DNA from: an uncultured Alphaproteobacteria bacterium
Lineage (GTDB): Bacteria > Pseudomonadota > Alphaproteobacteria > Rs-D84
Length of the DNA stretch: 64,000 nt
Assembly (NCBI GenBank): GCA_949156565.1
Contig: CASCZI010000002.1
Coordinates: 36,611 to 100,610 of the forward strand
Direction: 5' to 3'
Part shown: piece after piece, positions 8,648 to 16,830 of the stretch
Layout of the letters: every line of letters starts with the position of its first letter
Position numbering within the stretch: position 1 is the first letter of the stretch
Notes under the pieces: model-generated
The model's input: only the letters and a program-made list of their open reading frames with translations
Told to the model about the DNA's origin: nothing
Databases searched by the model: none
Position numbers and translations under genes: made by a program

Positions 8648-10225
8648 ATGCTAAAAAAACTATCAATGATTTTCTGTGCCCTGCCCTTGGTGGGATGCGC
8701 GACGGTGCCCACATCAACACATGACGCACGCCTGGACGGATATACGGCAAAAATCACACCGGCCGATTTTGAATACGACCCCATGACGACCCCAATCGCC
8801 GACGTATATCGCACTGAACTTTCGCACCCCGGGCGCAGTGGGGCCACCCTAATCGACGATGGGTTATCGGCATTTATTATCCGGGCGGCATTTGCCCGCA
8901 TGGCAACGAAAACGATTGATCTGCAAACATATATATACAGTAACGATTTCTCGTCCAAGGTATTGGTTGGCGAATTAAAGAATGCGGCCGATCGCGGGGT
9001 TAAGGTACGAATTTTATTGGATGATTATGGCACAAATTCCGACATCGCCGATGTTATGTTATTAAATCAACACCCGAATATAGAGGTTAAAGTATTTAAC
9101 ACCGTTCCCAACCGAACAAAAATCTTGTATTATCCGCAATTTCTGATGGACTTTAACCGGTTAAATTCACGCATGCATAACAAATTATTTGTGGTGGATA
9201 ACATCGCACTGATCACGGGTGGCCGTAACGTCGGCAGTAATTATTTCTATCCCGAAACCGCGTCGAATTTTTCTGATACCGACGTGCTTTATATTGGCGA
9301 TATGACACGTTATGCCACAGACAGCTTTAATGACTATTGGAACCACCACTTGGCCATTCCCGCATCGGCATTTCCAAAGGCAAAAACCAAGAAAGCATTA
9401 AAAAAACTCGAAGAAAATTTCCAAGAACTGCAACGCAAAACGAAATCCGATCTTCAGGCATATGATACCATTATCAATCTGGCCCAAAATGAATACCGGG
9501 CCCGTGGATTTGACTTTAGCTGGGGCCGCGGAAAATTCTTGGCCGATCCCCCGCAAAAGGTGGAAATGTCCATGCGCCAAAAAGAACAATACCAAGGTGA
9601 TATTATCCGCACCCTGCAACATCTATGGGACACGACCCAGGATTCGGTTTATATATCGGCCGCCTATTTCGTCCCCGGTACGGGTGGTCTGAATCATATG
9701 TTACGCGAAGAAAAAGACGGCGTCCATTTAACGATCGTCACAAATTCGTTGGCATCAACAAATGCCCCCACGGTATATGCCAAATGGGAAAAATACCGTC
9801 GCCAATTAATTGAATCTGGCGCCGACGTCTATGAATTTATGCTTTCGGCGGAAAATCTGCGGGGACAAAAACACGATCGCGAACGTAAACAGTCCAGTTT
9901 TTCTGTCCTGCACAGCAAGACCATCGTTTTCGACGACGATATCTCTTGGATCGGCAGTTTTAACCTGGACCCACGCAGTGCCTATTACAACACCGAAAAC
10001 GTGACCATTTTCGAAAGTACGGATTTTGCCAAAAAATTGCGCGAAATGATTATGCGTGACACCCAAACATCGTGGCATGTCACCATGGAAAATGATCAAC
10101 CCGTTTGGACAGGAATGCGGCCGGGCGACACCACCCCACGCGTTTACCACCATTCACCCGACACATCTATCTTTCGCCGCGCGATAAAGGTTATAACCCG
10201 TCTTGTTCCGGAAAAATTCGTATAA
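8648..10225 (+). CDS. Phospholipase D / cardiolipin synthase-like lipoprotein
   Basis: A 525-residue PLD-superfamily enzyme. The N-terminus is a lipoprotein signal with lipobox LVGC (Cys17), so it should be anchored to a membrane facing the periplasm. Two HKD active-site motifs are intact: HNKLFVVD near residue 177 and HSKTIVFDD near residue 422, each followed by a G-[GS]-x-N type stretch (GGRNVGSNYF, GSFNLDPRS). This is the layout of ClsC/YmdC-type phosphatidyl transferases and related PLD lipoproteins. A role in cardiolipin formation or phospholipid turnover is likely but not proven. It ends at a strong terminator. Confidence 0.9.
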   Translation: MLKKLSMIFCALPLVGCATVPTSTHDARLDGYTAKITPADFEYDPMTTPIADVYRTELSHPGRSGATLIDDGLSAFIIRAAFARMATKTIDLQTYIYSNDFSSKVLVGELKNAADRGVKVRILLDDYGTNSDIADVMLLNQHPNIEVKVFNTVPNRTKILYYPQFLMDFNRLNSRMHNKLFVVDNIALITGGRNVGSNYFYPETASNFSDTDVLYIGDMTRYATDSFNDYWNHHLAIPASAFPKAKTKKALKKLEENFQELQRKTKSDLQAYDTIINLAQNEYRARGFDFSWGRGKFLADPPQKVEMSMRQKEQYQGDIIRTLQHLWDTTQDSVYISAAYFVPGTGGLNHMLREEKDGVHLTIVTNSLASTNAPTVYAKWEKYRRQLIESGADVYEFMLSAENLRGQKHDRERKQSSFSVLHSKTIVFDDDISWIGSFNLDPRSAYYNTENVTIFESTDFAKKLREMIMRDTQTSWHVTMENDQPVWTGMRPGDTTPRVYHHSPDTSIFRRAIKVITRLVPEKFV

Positions 10226-10227
10226 AT

Positions 10228-10256
10228 AAAAAACGCCCCTTGGGGCGTTTTTTCTT
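10228..10256 (+). terminator. Rho-independent terminator, probably bidirectional
   Basis: AAACGCCCC at 10231-10239 pairs with GGGGCGTTT at 10242-10250, with T-runs on both strands. It serves the PLD-like gene and the convergent HTH gene. Confidence 0.9.
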
Positions 10257-10500
10257 AATCTTGGGGATCATCATGATCGGGAATCATTCGGGCAAAATCA
10301 TTGATACTGGCCCCGGTTGATGCCAAAATCTTGGATAAACTGTGCATAGATGGCCAACGGGGTTTACCTTCTTTGGAATAACGCTTACTGCGATTAAATG
10401 TGGTTGCATCCAAACCGCTGCATTTGGCCAATCCCGAACAAGACATCTGATGCGCGTTCGCAAATTTTTCAATGGCCACCCAAATATCTTCATGCGTCAT
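10255..10500 (-). CDS. Small helix-turn-helix regulator (S24 repressor N-terminal type)
   Basis: An 81-residue DNA-binding protein. The sequence (IWVAIEKFANAHQMSCSGLA, LDATTFNRSKRYSKEGKPRW, SLSKILASTGASINDFA) matches the HTH half of alphaproteobacterial S24-family repressors, which normally carry a C-terminal peptidase domain. That second domain is missing, so this is a stand-alone HTH protein or a shortened repressor. It lies downstream of mraZ on the same strand, separated by a terminator. Its target is unknown. Confidence 0.85.
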   Translation of the reverse strand: MTHEDIWVAIEKFANAHQMSCSGLAKCSGLDATTFNRSKRYSKEGKPRWPSMHSLSKILASTGASINDFARMIPDHDDPQD

Positions 10501-10603
10501 GTTTTCTCTCCTTTTTGTTTTATCTGTTTAATTACAATAATGAATGGTAAAATAAATCAAAATTACGGTGTATTCGAATGCGCTTTGCCCCACCAACATT
10601 GGA

Positions 10604-10629
10604 CAAAAAAAACACCCCCAATACGGGGT
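10604..10629 (-). terminator. Rho-independent terminator of mraZ
   Basis: On the minus strand an ACCCC/GGGGT stem (10614-10629) is followed by a run of eight T. Confidence 0.75.
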
Positions 10630-10668
10630 AGAGGATAAATCACAACACCCAAAAATTGTATAGGTTTG

Positions 10669-11118
10669 TTATCCAGAAATCTTTAGATTGGGTCGCGTTT
10701 GCCGTAAATTATTCAATGCACATGCCTGCGCCGCGGCAAAGGCATCAGGATTCCATATTTGAAAACCCGCCCCACGCCCAACAAACACCGCCCGATCCGT
10801 AATGGCGGCATGCGCCAATAAATCCGCCGGGACAACAATCCGCCCCGTCACATCAAACGCCAACGGACGCGCATCCGCAAACAGCATGGCCGACAAATCA
10901 TCCAATTCACGGTCAAAAACCCCCATTTTATCGGTGGCGGCGGCCAATTGTTCCATACGGGTCATCGATACCCCTTCGATACAATTTGCCATAAATGACC
11001 GGTATAAAACCACACCTTGGAACGCATCACCCATGACCGCGGTGCGAAACGACGCCGGCACGCACAAACGCCCCTTGGCATCCAATCTGTTTTCATAAGA
11101 TGATAAGAACAGGCCCAT
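10669..11118 (-). CDS. mraZ: Transcriptional regulator MraZ (orphan)
   Basis: DNA-binding AbrB-fold regulator that, in bacteria studied, controls the division and cell-wall (dcw) operon and localises to the nucleoid. It has two MraZ repeats: YENRLDAKGRLCVPASFR near the N-terminus and FDVTGRIVVPADLLAHAAI in the second half. Start ATG 11118 (MGLFLSSYENRLDAKG, 149 residues) fits the family better than longer frames. Normally mraZ heads rsmH-ftsL-ftsI; here none of these follow, and the gene ends at its own terminator. Its target may be elsewhere in the genome. Confidence 0.93.
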   Translation of the reverse strand: MGLFLSSYENRLDAKGRLCVPASFRTAVMGDAFQGVVLYRSFMANCIEGVSMTRMEQLAAATDKMGVFDRELDDLSAMLFADARPLAFDVTGRIVVPADLLAHAAITDRAVFVGRGAGFQIWNPDAFAAAQACALNNLRQTRPNLKISG

Positions 11119-11241
11119 TCTTTCACAATCCGTCAATACAAACCATAGCACGGTCCAAATATGGTTGTCAATGACAAACGCATGTCAAATTATGGGATTT
11201 CATGGTTTTTAAAATAAAATGATAATAAAATAATTTTTCAC

Positions 11242-11271
11242 TTGACCCGCGATTCGTTTTTATTCTATGAT
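11242..11271 (+). promoter_or_regulatory. Sigma70-type promoter candidate
   Basis: TTGACC at 11242-11247, an 18-nt spacer, and TATGAT at 11266-11271. It precedes the 11435 gene with a leader of about 155 nt. Confidence 0.55.
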
Positions 11272-11434
11272 TCGTGTATAGACAAGTAAGGAATCATAAA
11301 AAAAGCCCAGAAAACCGATTAAATGCGGGATTCTGCCGATAAACAAAGGGAAGGAAAAAATTGGATTCAGGATTTTGTAAATACAAAATCAGACATCAAT
11401 TTTTGATTTCGAACCACAATTGGGGGGAATGCAT

Positions 11435-11770
11435 ATGCAGAAAAACATCAAAGAAATCATGATTGCCCTGAACAAAGTCCTGACGACGACGGTCTGGGTG
11501 AATTCAGCGCGCCAGATCGTATCACTTAGCGACGAATTACAAATCGGTCATAATAACGCACCGCGTTCGATCGAAGATTTGTCGCGTGACGCATTGGTTG
11601 GGGCGTACGTATCATTACAGATTCGTACCGACAATTTTGACGTCGCCGCCGAAAGTCTGGAAACCAAGACTTTGGCCATGCGCGTCAAAGAAATGGTCTT
11701 TGCAGAGGCGAAAAAGATCATGGACGCCACAGATACCACCGCAACCGATGGTATTGCCCGGGCGGCATAA
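11435..11770 (+). CDS. Conserved-looking small protein, unknown function
   Basis: Not recognised. A 111-residue protein from ATG 11435, chosen because GGGGGG lies seven bases upstream; the in-frame TTG and ATG codons just before it are too close to that site. The sequence is soluble and mostly helical in appearance (IKEIMIALNKVLTTTVWVN near the N-terminus, ESLETKTLAMRVKEMVFAEA in the second half), with no cysteine or membrane segment. It is monocistronic with its own promoter and terminator. Confidence 0.6.
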   Translation: MQKNIKEIMIALNKVLTTTVWVNSARQIVSLSDELQIGHNNAPRSIEDLSRDALVGAYVSLQIRTDNFDVAAESLETKTLAMRVKEMVFAEAKKIMDATDTTATDGIARAA

Positions 11771-11803
11771 CACAGTTTCCGGAAATCCGGAAGGAGGGGA
11801 GCC

Positions 11804-11833
11804 CCACCGGCCATCGCGCCGGTGGTCTTTTTA
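11804..11833 (+). terminator. Rho-independent terminator
   Basis: CCACCGGC at 11804-11811 pairs with GCCGGTGG at 11818-11825, followed by TCTTTTTATTT. Confidence 0.88.
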
Positions 11834-11906
11834 TTTATGATAAAAAATTGGGGCATTTTTTTGCCCCACTGCAACAACAAATATAATTTCGATATTTCCA
11901 TCAAAC

Positions 11907-12182
11907 CTATCCGACTTTACGGCGAATTTCACGGATCCGTGCCAAAATTTCACGCATATCAGAATCATCCACCGCACCCCGCATTCGATTATTCAATTCA
12001 TCGGCCAATACGATGCACAACGTCGCCAATAATGCGTTTTCCGGCAATGGCCCAATTTTATCCAAGATTTGACGTGCACGTGCATCCACCATTTTTCCCA
12101 ATTCCACCAGACGGGATTCTTGCCCATCTTCGCATCCCATGGGATAATTTTTATTGACAATTGGAATGGAGACCACACTCAT
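11907..12182 (-). CDS. zapA: Cell division protein ZapA
   Basis: FtsZ-associated protein that bundles FtsZ filaments at the Z-ring. The 91 residues show the ZapA pattern: VSIPIVNKNYPMGCEDGQE (beta strand and turn), LVELGKMVDARARQILDK, then the coiled-coil-like LLATLCIVLADELNNRM. The start codon overlaps the stop of the upstream DUF4164 gene (ATGA at 12179-12182), an arrangement common in Alphaproteobacteria. No strong terminator is seen. Confidence 0.92.
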   Translation of the reverse strand: MSVVSIPIVNKNYPMGCEDGQESRLVELGKMVDARARQILDKIGPLPENALLATLCIVLADELNNRMRGAVDDSDMREILARIREIRRKVG

Positions 12183-12388
12183 TTTAACTTCTTTAATATT
12201 GACATTGATTGGTTAATCAAATCCATGGCGGCGGCATTTTTATCACGCATGGTTTTTACCTGTTGGGTCAGAATTGCCACCTCAAGATCTGTTTGCTTGG
12301 ACGCAGATGTTGCGGCCGAACGCACCTTGGCCACGGTATCTTCCAGTGCGGCTAATTCTTGAAAAATTTGGTGTTTTATATCCGTCAT
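12179..12388 (-). CDS. DUF4164-type coiled-coil protein upstream of zapA
   Basis: A 69-residue protein from ATG 12388 (MTDIKHQIFQELAALED). Heptad-like spacing throughout suggests a short coiled coil ending in SMSILKKLK. In many Alphaproteobacteria a DUF4164 gene sits immediately upstream of zapA, which is the main support for the name; a ZapB-like function is inference. Translationally coupled to zapA. Confidence 0.7.
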   Translation of the reverse strand: MTDIKHQIFQELAALEDTVAKVRSAATSASKQTDLEVAILTQQVKTMRDKNAAAMDLINQSMSILKKLK

Positions 12389-12469
12389 ACGTCTTAGTGT
12401 AAGACATTTTTTGCATGCGTTCAACATCAAAATATGATATAGTGGTCACAGTACTGGGGGCATTTTTTC

Positions 12470-13672
12470 ATGAAGACAAAAATTATCTATATTTCTGGGG
12501 CCGAAGTTTTTAATATCGCCGACATTCGTGCGGCATTTGAAGAGGTGCGGTGTGCCCTCTCGCTGGGGGCGGATACGGTCATGTTTGGTGTACCGGTCGA
12601 TGCCGATGATGCGATTGCGGGTGCGGGCGCCCCATCAATTCCCAACGATCCGGTCCCAACCACAACAATGCCAACGGATTCCGATATTGCCCCATCATTA
12701 TCGCCCATAACCAACGATGATATCAACACCAACGAAATGGACGTGATGGCCGAAATGGTAGATGAAACAATATCTTTGGATGATGACAATAACGAAACCG
12801 GGGATATAACAATACAAATGGATAACGATCCTGTGATCAACACGACCCCAACCCCGGATACACCGATTCAATCCATCCATGATGACGAACCGATACCGGC
12901 ACCCAAACCACGCCGCGGACGACCACGCGCCCGATCCATCGAACAAACCCCGGCACAAAATACAACCAACGATGACCTGTCCGATACCGACGCCCCCACC
13001 CCAATTACCCCGGCCATCGCCGATGATGACCCGGTGGTTCCGATATTATCCGTGCTGGCGGCGCATGCCGATTCCCCAGATTCGCCCATTGTTGACAATG
13101 ACATGACATCGGTCCCGGATACCCCCATGACAAATGACATCAAAGATGATGCCGATATCATGGATACCGCCCCCCAAATCACCAGTGTTTCGATCACCGA
13201 TATTGAATTGGATACCCCCGATGGGGATGCATCATTGGCCATTGCCGATATGATTACTGATGTCGCCCCTACCGACGACACAGAAAAAACATTGGAACAA
13301 TTGCTGGAAAAAATGACACCACTGGGCGAAGATCACAGTGATGAAATCCCATCATCATTTGATCCAATACCGGAATCATCCCATGATATTCAAATGGATG
13401 ATACGCCATTGGAACTGGACGCCACAGACGCAACATTAAACCAACTGGCCACTGAATTTGCACAAAACGCAGATAAAATTTCAGACGATGATTCAAACCT
13501 AAGTAATGGTCGCGGAAAAATCGGAAAATTAAAAAATATCTTGCCCTTTAAAAAGGCACGCCGCGAAGATCCCGGCATCATGGGCGATCTGTTTGGTTGG
13601 GCCGGTATTGCGGCAAATGATGATGAAATTTCTATCCCTGGGTTCTTTACAACCACGGCGGCCAAAAAATAA
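12470..13672 (+). CDS. Acidic, largely disordered protein with an AT-hook-like patch
   Basis: Not recognised. The 400 residues begin with a short ordered-looking segment (KIIYISGAEVFNIADIRAAF to about residue 45). About 280 residues rich in Asp, Pro, Thr, Ile and Asn follow, with almost no hydrophobic core. Near residue 145 a basic island, KPRRGRPRAR, resembles an AT-hook. The C-terminus is again ordered and basic (GKLKNILPFKKARRED, then a hydrophobic GDLFGWAGIAAND). It is the first gene of a three-gene operon (nine bases before the next start). DNA binding is only suggested by the AT-hook-like patch. The biased composition is kept in one clean frame, so it is a real gene. Confidence 0.65.
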   Translation: MKTKIIYISGAEVFNIADIRAAFEEVRCALSLGADTVMFGVPVDADDAIAGAGAPSIPNDPVPTTTMPTDSDIAPSLSPITNDDINTNEMDVMAEMVDETISLDDDNNETGDITIQMDNDPVINTTPTPDTPIQSIHDDEPIPAPKPRRGRPRARSIEQTPAQNTTNDDLSDTDAPTPITPAIADDDPVVPILSVLAAHADSPDSPIVDNDMTSVPDTPMTNDIKDDADIMDTAPQITSVSITDIELDTPDGDASLAIADMITDVAPTDDTEKTLEQLLEKMTPLGEDHSDEIPSSFDPIPESSHDIQMDDTPLELDATDATLNQLATEFAQNADKISDDDSNLSNGRGKIGKLKNILPFKKARREDPGIMGDLFGWAGIAANDDEISIPGFFTTTAAKK

Positions 13673-13680
13673 GGGAATAA

Positions 13681-14682
13681 ATGGAAACGGACCAAGGCGT
13701 GAATACGGACGGGGCACTTCGACTGTTAAAAAATGCGGGCTATCATATCACAGGCACGGACGGGTCTTTTATTTATATCGAAGACCCGTCATGTATTTTA
13801 CGTGGTTTTGAAACATTTATTGAATACGCATGGATCGCAATTTCGGCCATCACGGGAATGTTGTTGTTCGCGTGGGCAATTTCATTAATCCGCGGTGTCA
13901 AAAATGACATTATGACCAATGTGCGGAATCTGATTATTATATGTGGAACACTGTCGTTGGCAATGCCCATTGTCAATCTTGTCTTTGGGGGCGACATGGT
14001 GGCACGCGGATGCCAAACCATCCGTATTTCTCATAATGACATTATCGATCTGTTAAACAGGCGGCACGCACGGCTTAGTCCACGGGGGGACACCGAACTT
14101 TATGAATCCATCGATATCACCGATACCGGTCCCGTCACCGCCAATATTGATATTTCTATTCACACACAACGCCCATCTACGTCCATGCCGGTCGTATCAA
14201 ATACATCACCGACCATTCCCGATACCACCCAATGGGGCACGGCGGTTTCTGCGCGCCAGCAAAATAATGACGTCATCTATACCACCGCAGATGGACGCCA
14301 ATTGCGACGCACCGGCGGAACAAATGCATGGCGCAATCAAAACCCGGGCAATATTCGCGATTCTGCATTTACCCGCCGTATGGGGGCAATCGGGGCGGCG
14401 AACGGTTTTGCCGTTTTCCCCGATCTGGACACAGGATTACGGGCCATGGGCGCCCTGTTGCGTGGTGGGACATACCGGGAATTAACCATCAAAGATGCCA
14501 TTGCACGTTATTCCCCGCCCACCGAAAATGATACAAATAATTATCAACGTCGGGTGACTGAATTTTCCGGACTGGATCTGGGATTGCGGATACGTGACCT
14601 GTCTGATGATCAATTTTTGGCCCTGTTAAATGCCATGCGTCGGATCGAAGGATGGACCCCGGGCCGTGAAATACCATTATAA
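13681..14682 (+). CDS. Membrane protein with C-terminal NPGN-type domain
   Basis: A 333-residue protein. Residues about 40-105 contain two hydrophobic segments (TFIEYAWIAISAITGMLLFA and LIIICGTLSLAMPIVNLVFG) separated by a short basic loop, a layout like VirB2/TrbC-type secretion subunits. A Ser/Thr/Pro linker follows. The last 130 residues (NAWRNQNPGNIR, GFAVFPDLDTGLRAMGALLR, IARYSPPTENDTNNY) match a domain of phage virion proteins and secretion-associated proteins that is sometimes annotated as a putative peptidoglycan hydrolase. No catalytic residue can be assigned. It is second in the 12470-15314 operon; a link to the type IV secretion genes at 39234-43950 is inference. Confidence 0.6.
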   Translation: METDQGVNTDGALRLLKNAGYHITGTDGSFIYIEDPSCILRGFETFIEYAWIAISAITGMLLFAWAISLIRGVKNDIMTNVRNLIIICGTLSLAMPIVNLVFGGDMVARGCQTIRISHNDIIDLLNRRHARLSPRGDTELYESIDITDTGPVTANIDISIHTQRPSTSMPVVSNTSPTIPDTTQWGTAVSARQQNNDVIYTTADGRQLRRTGGTNAWRNQNPGNIRDSAFTRRMGAIGAANGFAVFPDLDTGLRAMGALLRGGTYRELTIKDAIARYSPPTENDTNNYQRRVTEFSGLDLGLRIRDLSDDQFLALLNAMRRIEGWTPGREIPL

Positions 14683-14702
14683 AAAACAAAGGGATAAAAA
14701 CA

Positions 14703-15314
14703 ATGCAACACACACAATCCGGCCGGGCCGCATTATCCGTTTTAATCATCGCCATTATGGTCGTCGGGGCGGGGTTGGGGATTTACCTTTGGTCGCATAC
14801 CCATCGAACACCGGTGACGGTGCGCGGCATTGCGGGTTCCCCCACCATAATCCCCGATACAGGGAAACAGCGATTTTCCGACGGGTTGGGGACGCCCGAC
14901 GCATCAACAACATATCCATTGGATGAATTTGGGGCCGGGGTGGCACGCCGTGACATCTTTATGCGTGATATAAACAACGATGGCCACGCCGATCGTATTA
15001 CCCGAACACGGGTGGAAAATGGAACCGACCATTATTATGATGACTATAAAATCGAACTCTATACTGGCGATGCATATCGTGATATAACGCCGGACAATAT
15101 GCGTACAATCGAAAGTGCAGATTGCGCCCTGCGCCGGTTTCAATTTGTCTTTCGCCCCACATGGCGCATTATTGAAATTTCCCGTCCATGGCGTGACACA
15201 TGGATCACCCCCACCATGGCAACACGTTCCACATACCGATTGGTCAATGGGCAAATACGCCGTGGGATATCGGAACCCGTCAAAGAAATATGTAATGTGG
15301 CCGATTTATTCTAA
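14703..15314 (+). CDS. Membrane-anchored periplasmic protein, unknown function
   Basis: Not recognised. The 203 residues have one N-terminal membrane anchor (ALSVLIIAIMVVGAGLGIYL) and a periplasmic domain. That domain contains DINNDGHADRITRT, a calcium-binding-loop-like D-x-N-x-D-G-x-x-D motif of the kind found in FG-GAP and dockerin-like repeats. Two cysteines (in ADCALRRF and EICNVADLF) could form a disulfide. It is third in the operon, 20 bases after the preceding gene. Its last four bases overlap the stop of the convergent radC. Confidence 0.55.
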   Translation: MQHTQSGRAALSVLIIAIMVVGAGLGIYLWSHTHRTPVTVRGIAGSPTIIPDTGKQRFSDGLGTPDASTTYPLDEFGAGVARRDIFMRDINNDGHADRITRTRVENGTDHYYDDYKIELYTGDAYRDITPDNMRTIESADCALRRFQFVFRPTWRIIEISRPWRDTWITPTMATRSTYRLVNGQIRRGISEPVKEICNVADLF

Positions 15315-16045
15315 TCGTCCATTGACGCCACCATCGCCGACACATCTGAACGGGGTTTATTACTGTTTAATAACAAAAACATGTTTTTCGCCGAATAGAC
15401 CAAATTACCCGATACCAACAAATGATCATATAATTCAACATCGATGGTATGTAACATGGCCTGAAGCGTGCGCGTCAATTCAATATCATCATTTGAAAAT
15501 GACATATTGGGTGTGGGGTGATTGTGTAACATAATCACCACCCGTGCGCCCAGATCTAAAACCCGTTTTAAAATTTCTTTGGGATAAACCGCGGCCCAAT
15601 CAACCGTTCCCGAACTGTGCAGATCATCGGCCAACAATCGAAACGTCTTGTCCAGATACAAAATATGAAATTCTTCGATGGTTTTGCCACCCACCAACAA
15701 TCGACAATAATCCATCAATTGATCTGTTTCATAAAATACAGGTTGCTGTTTCAACGCGCCTTGGTACCCACGCCGCATTAAATCATGCATAATTTTAATA
15801 TATGTGGCCGCCGATTGCCCCATTCCATCAATTTTAATTAATTCATCAATGGGGGCCATCAACACTTGGTATATTCCACCAAACGTCTGTAATAATTGCC
15901 GTGCGACTGGTCGTACGTCACGCCGAGGTATTGCATACCCCAACAATAATTCCATCAATTCATAATCAACCAACTTGGCTGTCAGAAATTTTTCCCGTAA
16001 CCGTTCGCGGTGGCCATCCCGCCAAGATTTCTTGTCCGTCGTCAA
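15311..16045 (-). CDS. radC: RadC/MPN-JAB domain protein
   Basis: A 244-residue RadC-family protein. The helix-hairpin-helix-like N-terminal part (YELMELLLGYAIPRRDVRPVA, ELIKIDGMG) is followed by the MPN+/JAB domain, with the metal motif HNHPTPNMSFSNDD in place of the common HNHPSG-x-P-x-P-S-x-x-D. The name comes from an old DNA-repair link in E. coli that was later withdrawn; the biochemical role is unknown. It is last of the lptE-holA-map-radC set, 22 bases after map. Confidence 0.92.
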   Translation of the reverse strand: MTTDKKSWRDGHRERLREKFLTAKLVDYELMELLLGYAIPRRDVRPVARQLLQTFGGIYQVLMAPIDELIKIDGMGQSAATYIKIMHDLMRRGYQGALKQQPVFYETDQLMDYCRLLVGGKTIEEFHILYLDKTFRLLADDLHSSGTVDWAAVYPKEILKRVLDLGARVVIMLHNHPTPNMSFSNDDIELTRTLQAMLHTIDVELYDHLLVSGNLVYSAKNMFLLLNSNKPRSDVSAMVASMDD

Positions 16046-16067
16046 CCGATTATCCCCCGCGCGTCTG

Positions 16068-16829
16068 TTAAATCATTTTTTCTGTAAAAATAATTACGCC
16101 ATCTTCGGTTATCCCCAATGTGTGTTCCCATTGGGCCGACCATCCACCATCGGTGGTGCGGGCCGTCCAACCGTCGGCATCAATCCGACATGTCGCCGCA
16201 CCTTCGCATATCATGGGTTCAATGGTAAAGACCAAACCCGGCACCATCTTTACCCGATCCCAACGCGAATCATAAAAATGATAAATCTGGGGATCATCAT
16301 GCATAACCTTGCCAATGCCATGACCGACAAAATCACGTGATATGGAAAATCCATGGGGTTTAACAACGGCCTCGATCGTTTTGCCAATTTCTGATAATGG
16401 TACACCGGGACCACATACCGCAATCGCCGCATTCATGGCATCTTGACACGTTTGAACCAGTTCACGATGTCGGGGTGTTACATGGCCAATCATAAACATG
16501 CGCGATGCATCCCCATGAAATCCTTTTAGCTCGGCGGTCAAATCAACATTAACAATATCGCCATCTTTCAAGATCACTTGATCACTGGGGATACCATGAA
16601 CAATAACATCATTAACCGATGTGCAAATACTTTTCGGATATCCCTGATACCCTAAATCCGATGACCGCGCGCCATTTTCCCGCAAAAATTGTGCAACCAT
16701 GCGATCAATCTCGCCGGTGGATATGCCGGCCGTAATATGGGGCGTAATAAAATCGAAACAGCGCGCGACCAAATCCCCCACCGCACGCAAACGTTTAAAA
16801 TCTTTTGGGGCATATACAGATGCTAACAT
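16068..16829 (-). CDS. map: Methionine aminopeptidase, type I
   Basis: Cytosolic dinuclear metalloprotease that removes the initiator methionine from nascent proteins. The 253 residues contain all five metal ligands in order: Asp in VNVDLTAE, Asp in GDASRMF, His in GHGIGKVMHDDP, Glu in FTIEPM and Glu in QWEHT. There is no N-terminal zinc-finger extension (type Ia). The start lies one base after the holA stop, so the two are translationally linked. Confidence 0.97.
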   Translation of the reverse strand: MLASVYAPKDFKRLRAVGDLVARCFDFITPHITAGISTGEIDRMVAQFLRENGARSSDLGYQGYPKSICTSVNDVIVHGIPSDQVILKDGDIVNVDLTAELKGFHGDASRMFMIGHVTPRHRELVQTCQDAMNAAIAVCGPGVPLSEIGKTIEAVVKPHGFSISRDFVGHGIGKVMHDDPQIYHFYDSRWDRVKMVPGLVFTIEPMICEGAATCRIDADGWTARTTDGGWSAQWEHTLGITEDGVIIFTEKMI

Positions 16830-16830
16830 A

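Noticed and set aside
13681..14682. Calling this protein a lytic transglycosylase or lysozyme
   Set aside because: The NPGN-type domain is sometimes annotated this way, but no catalytic Glu in a recognised lysozyme-fold motif can be identified.
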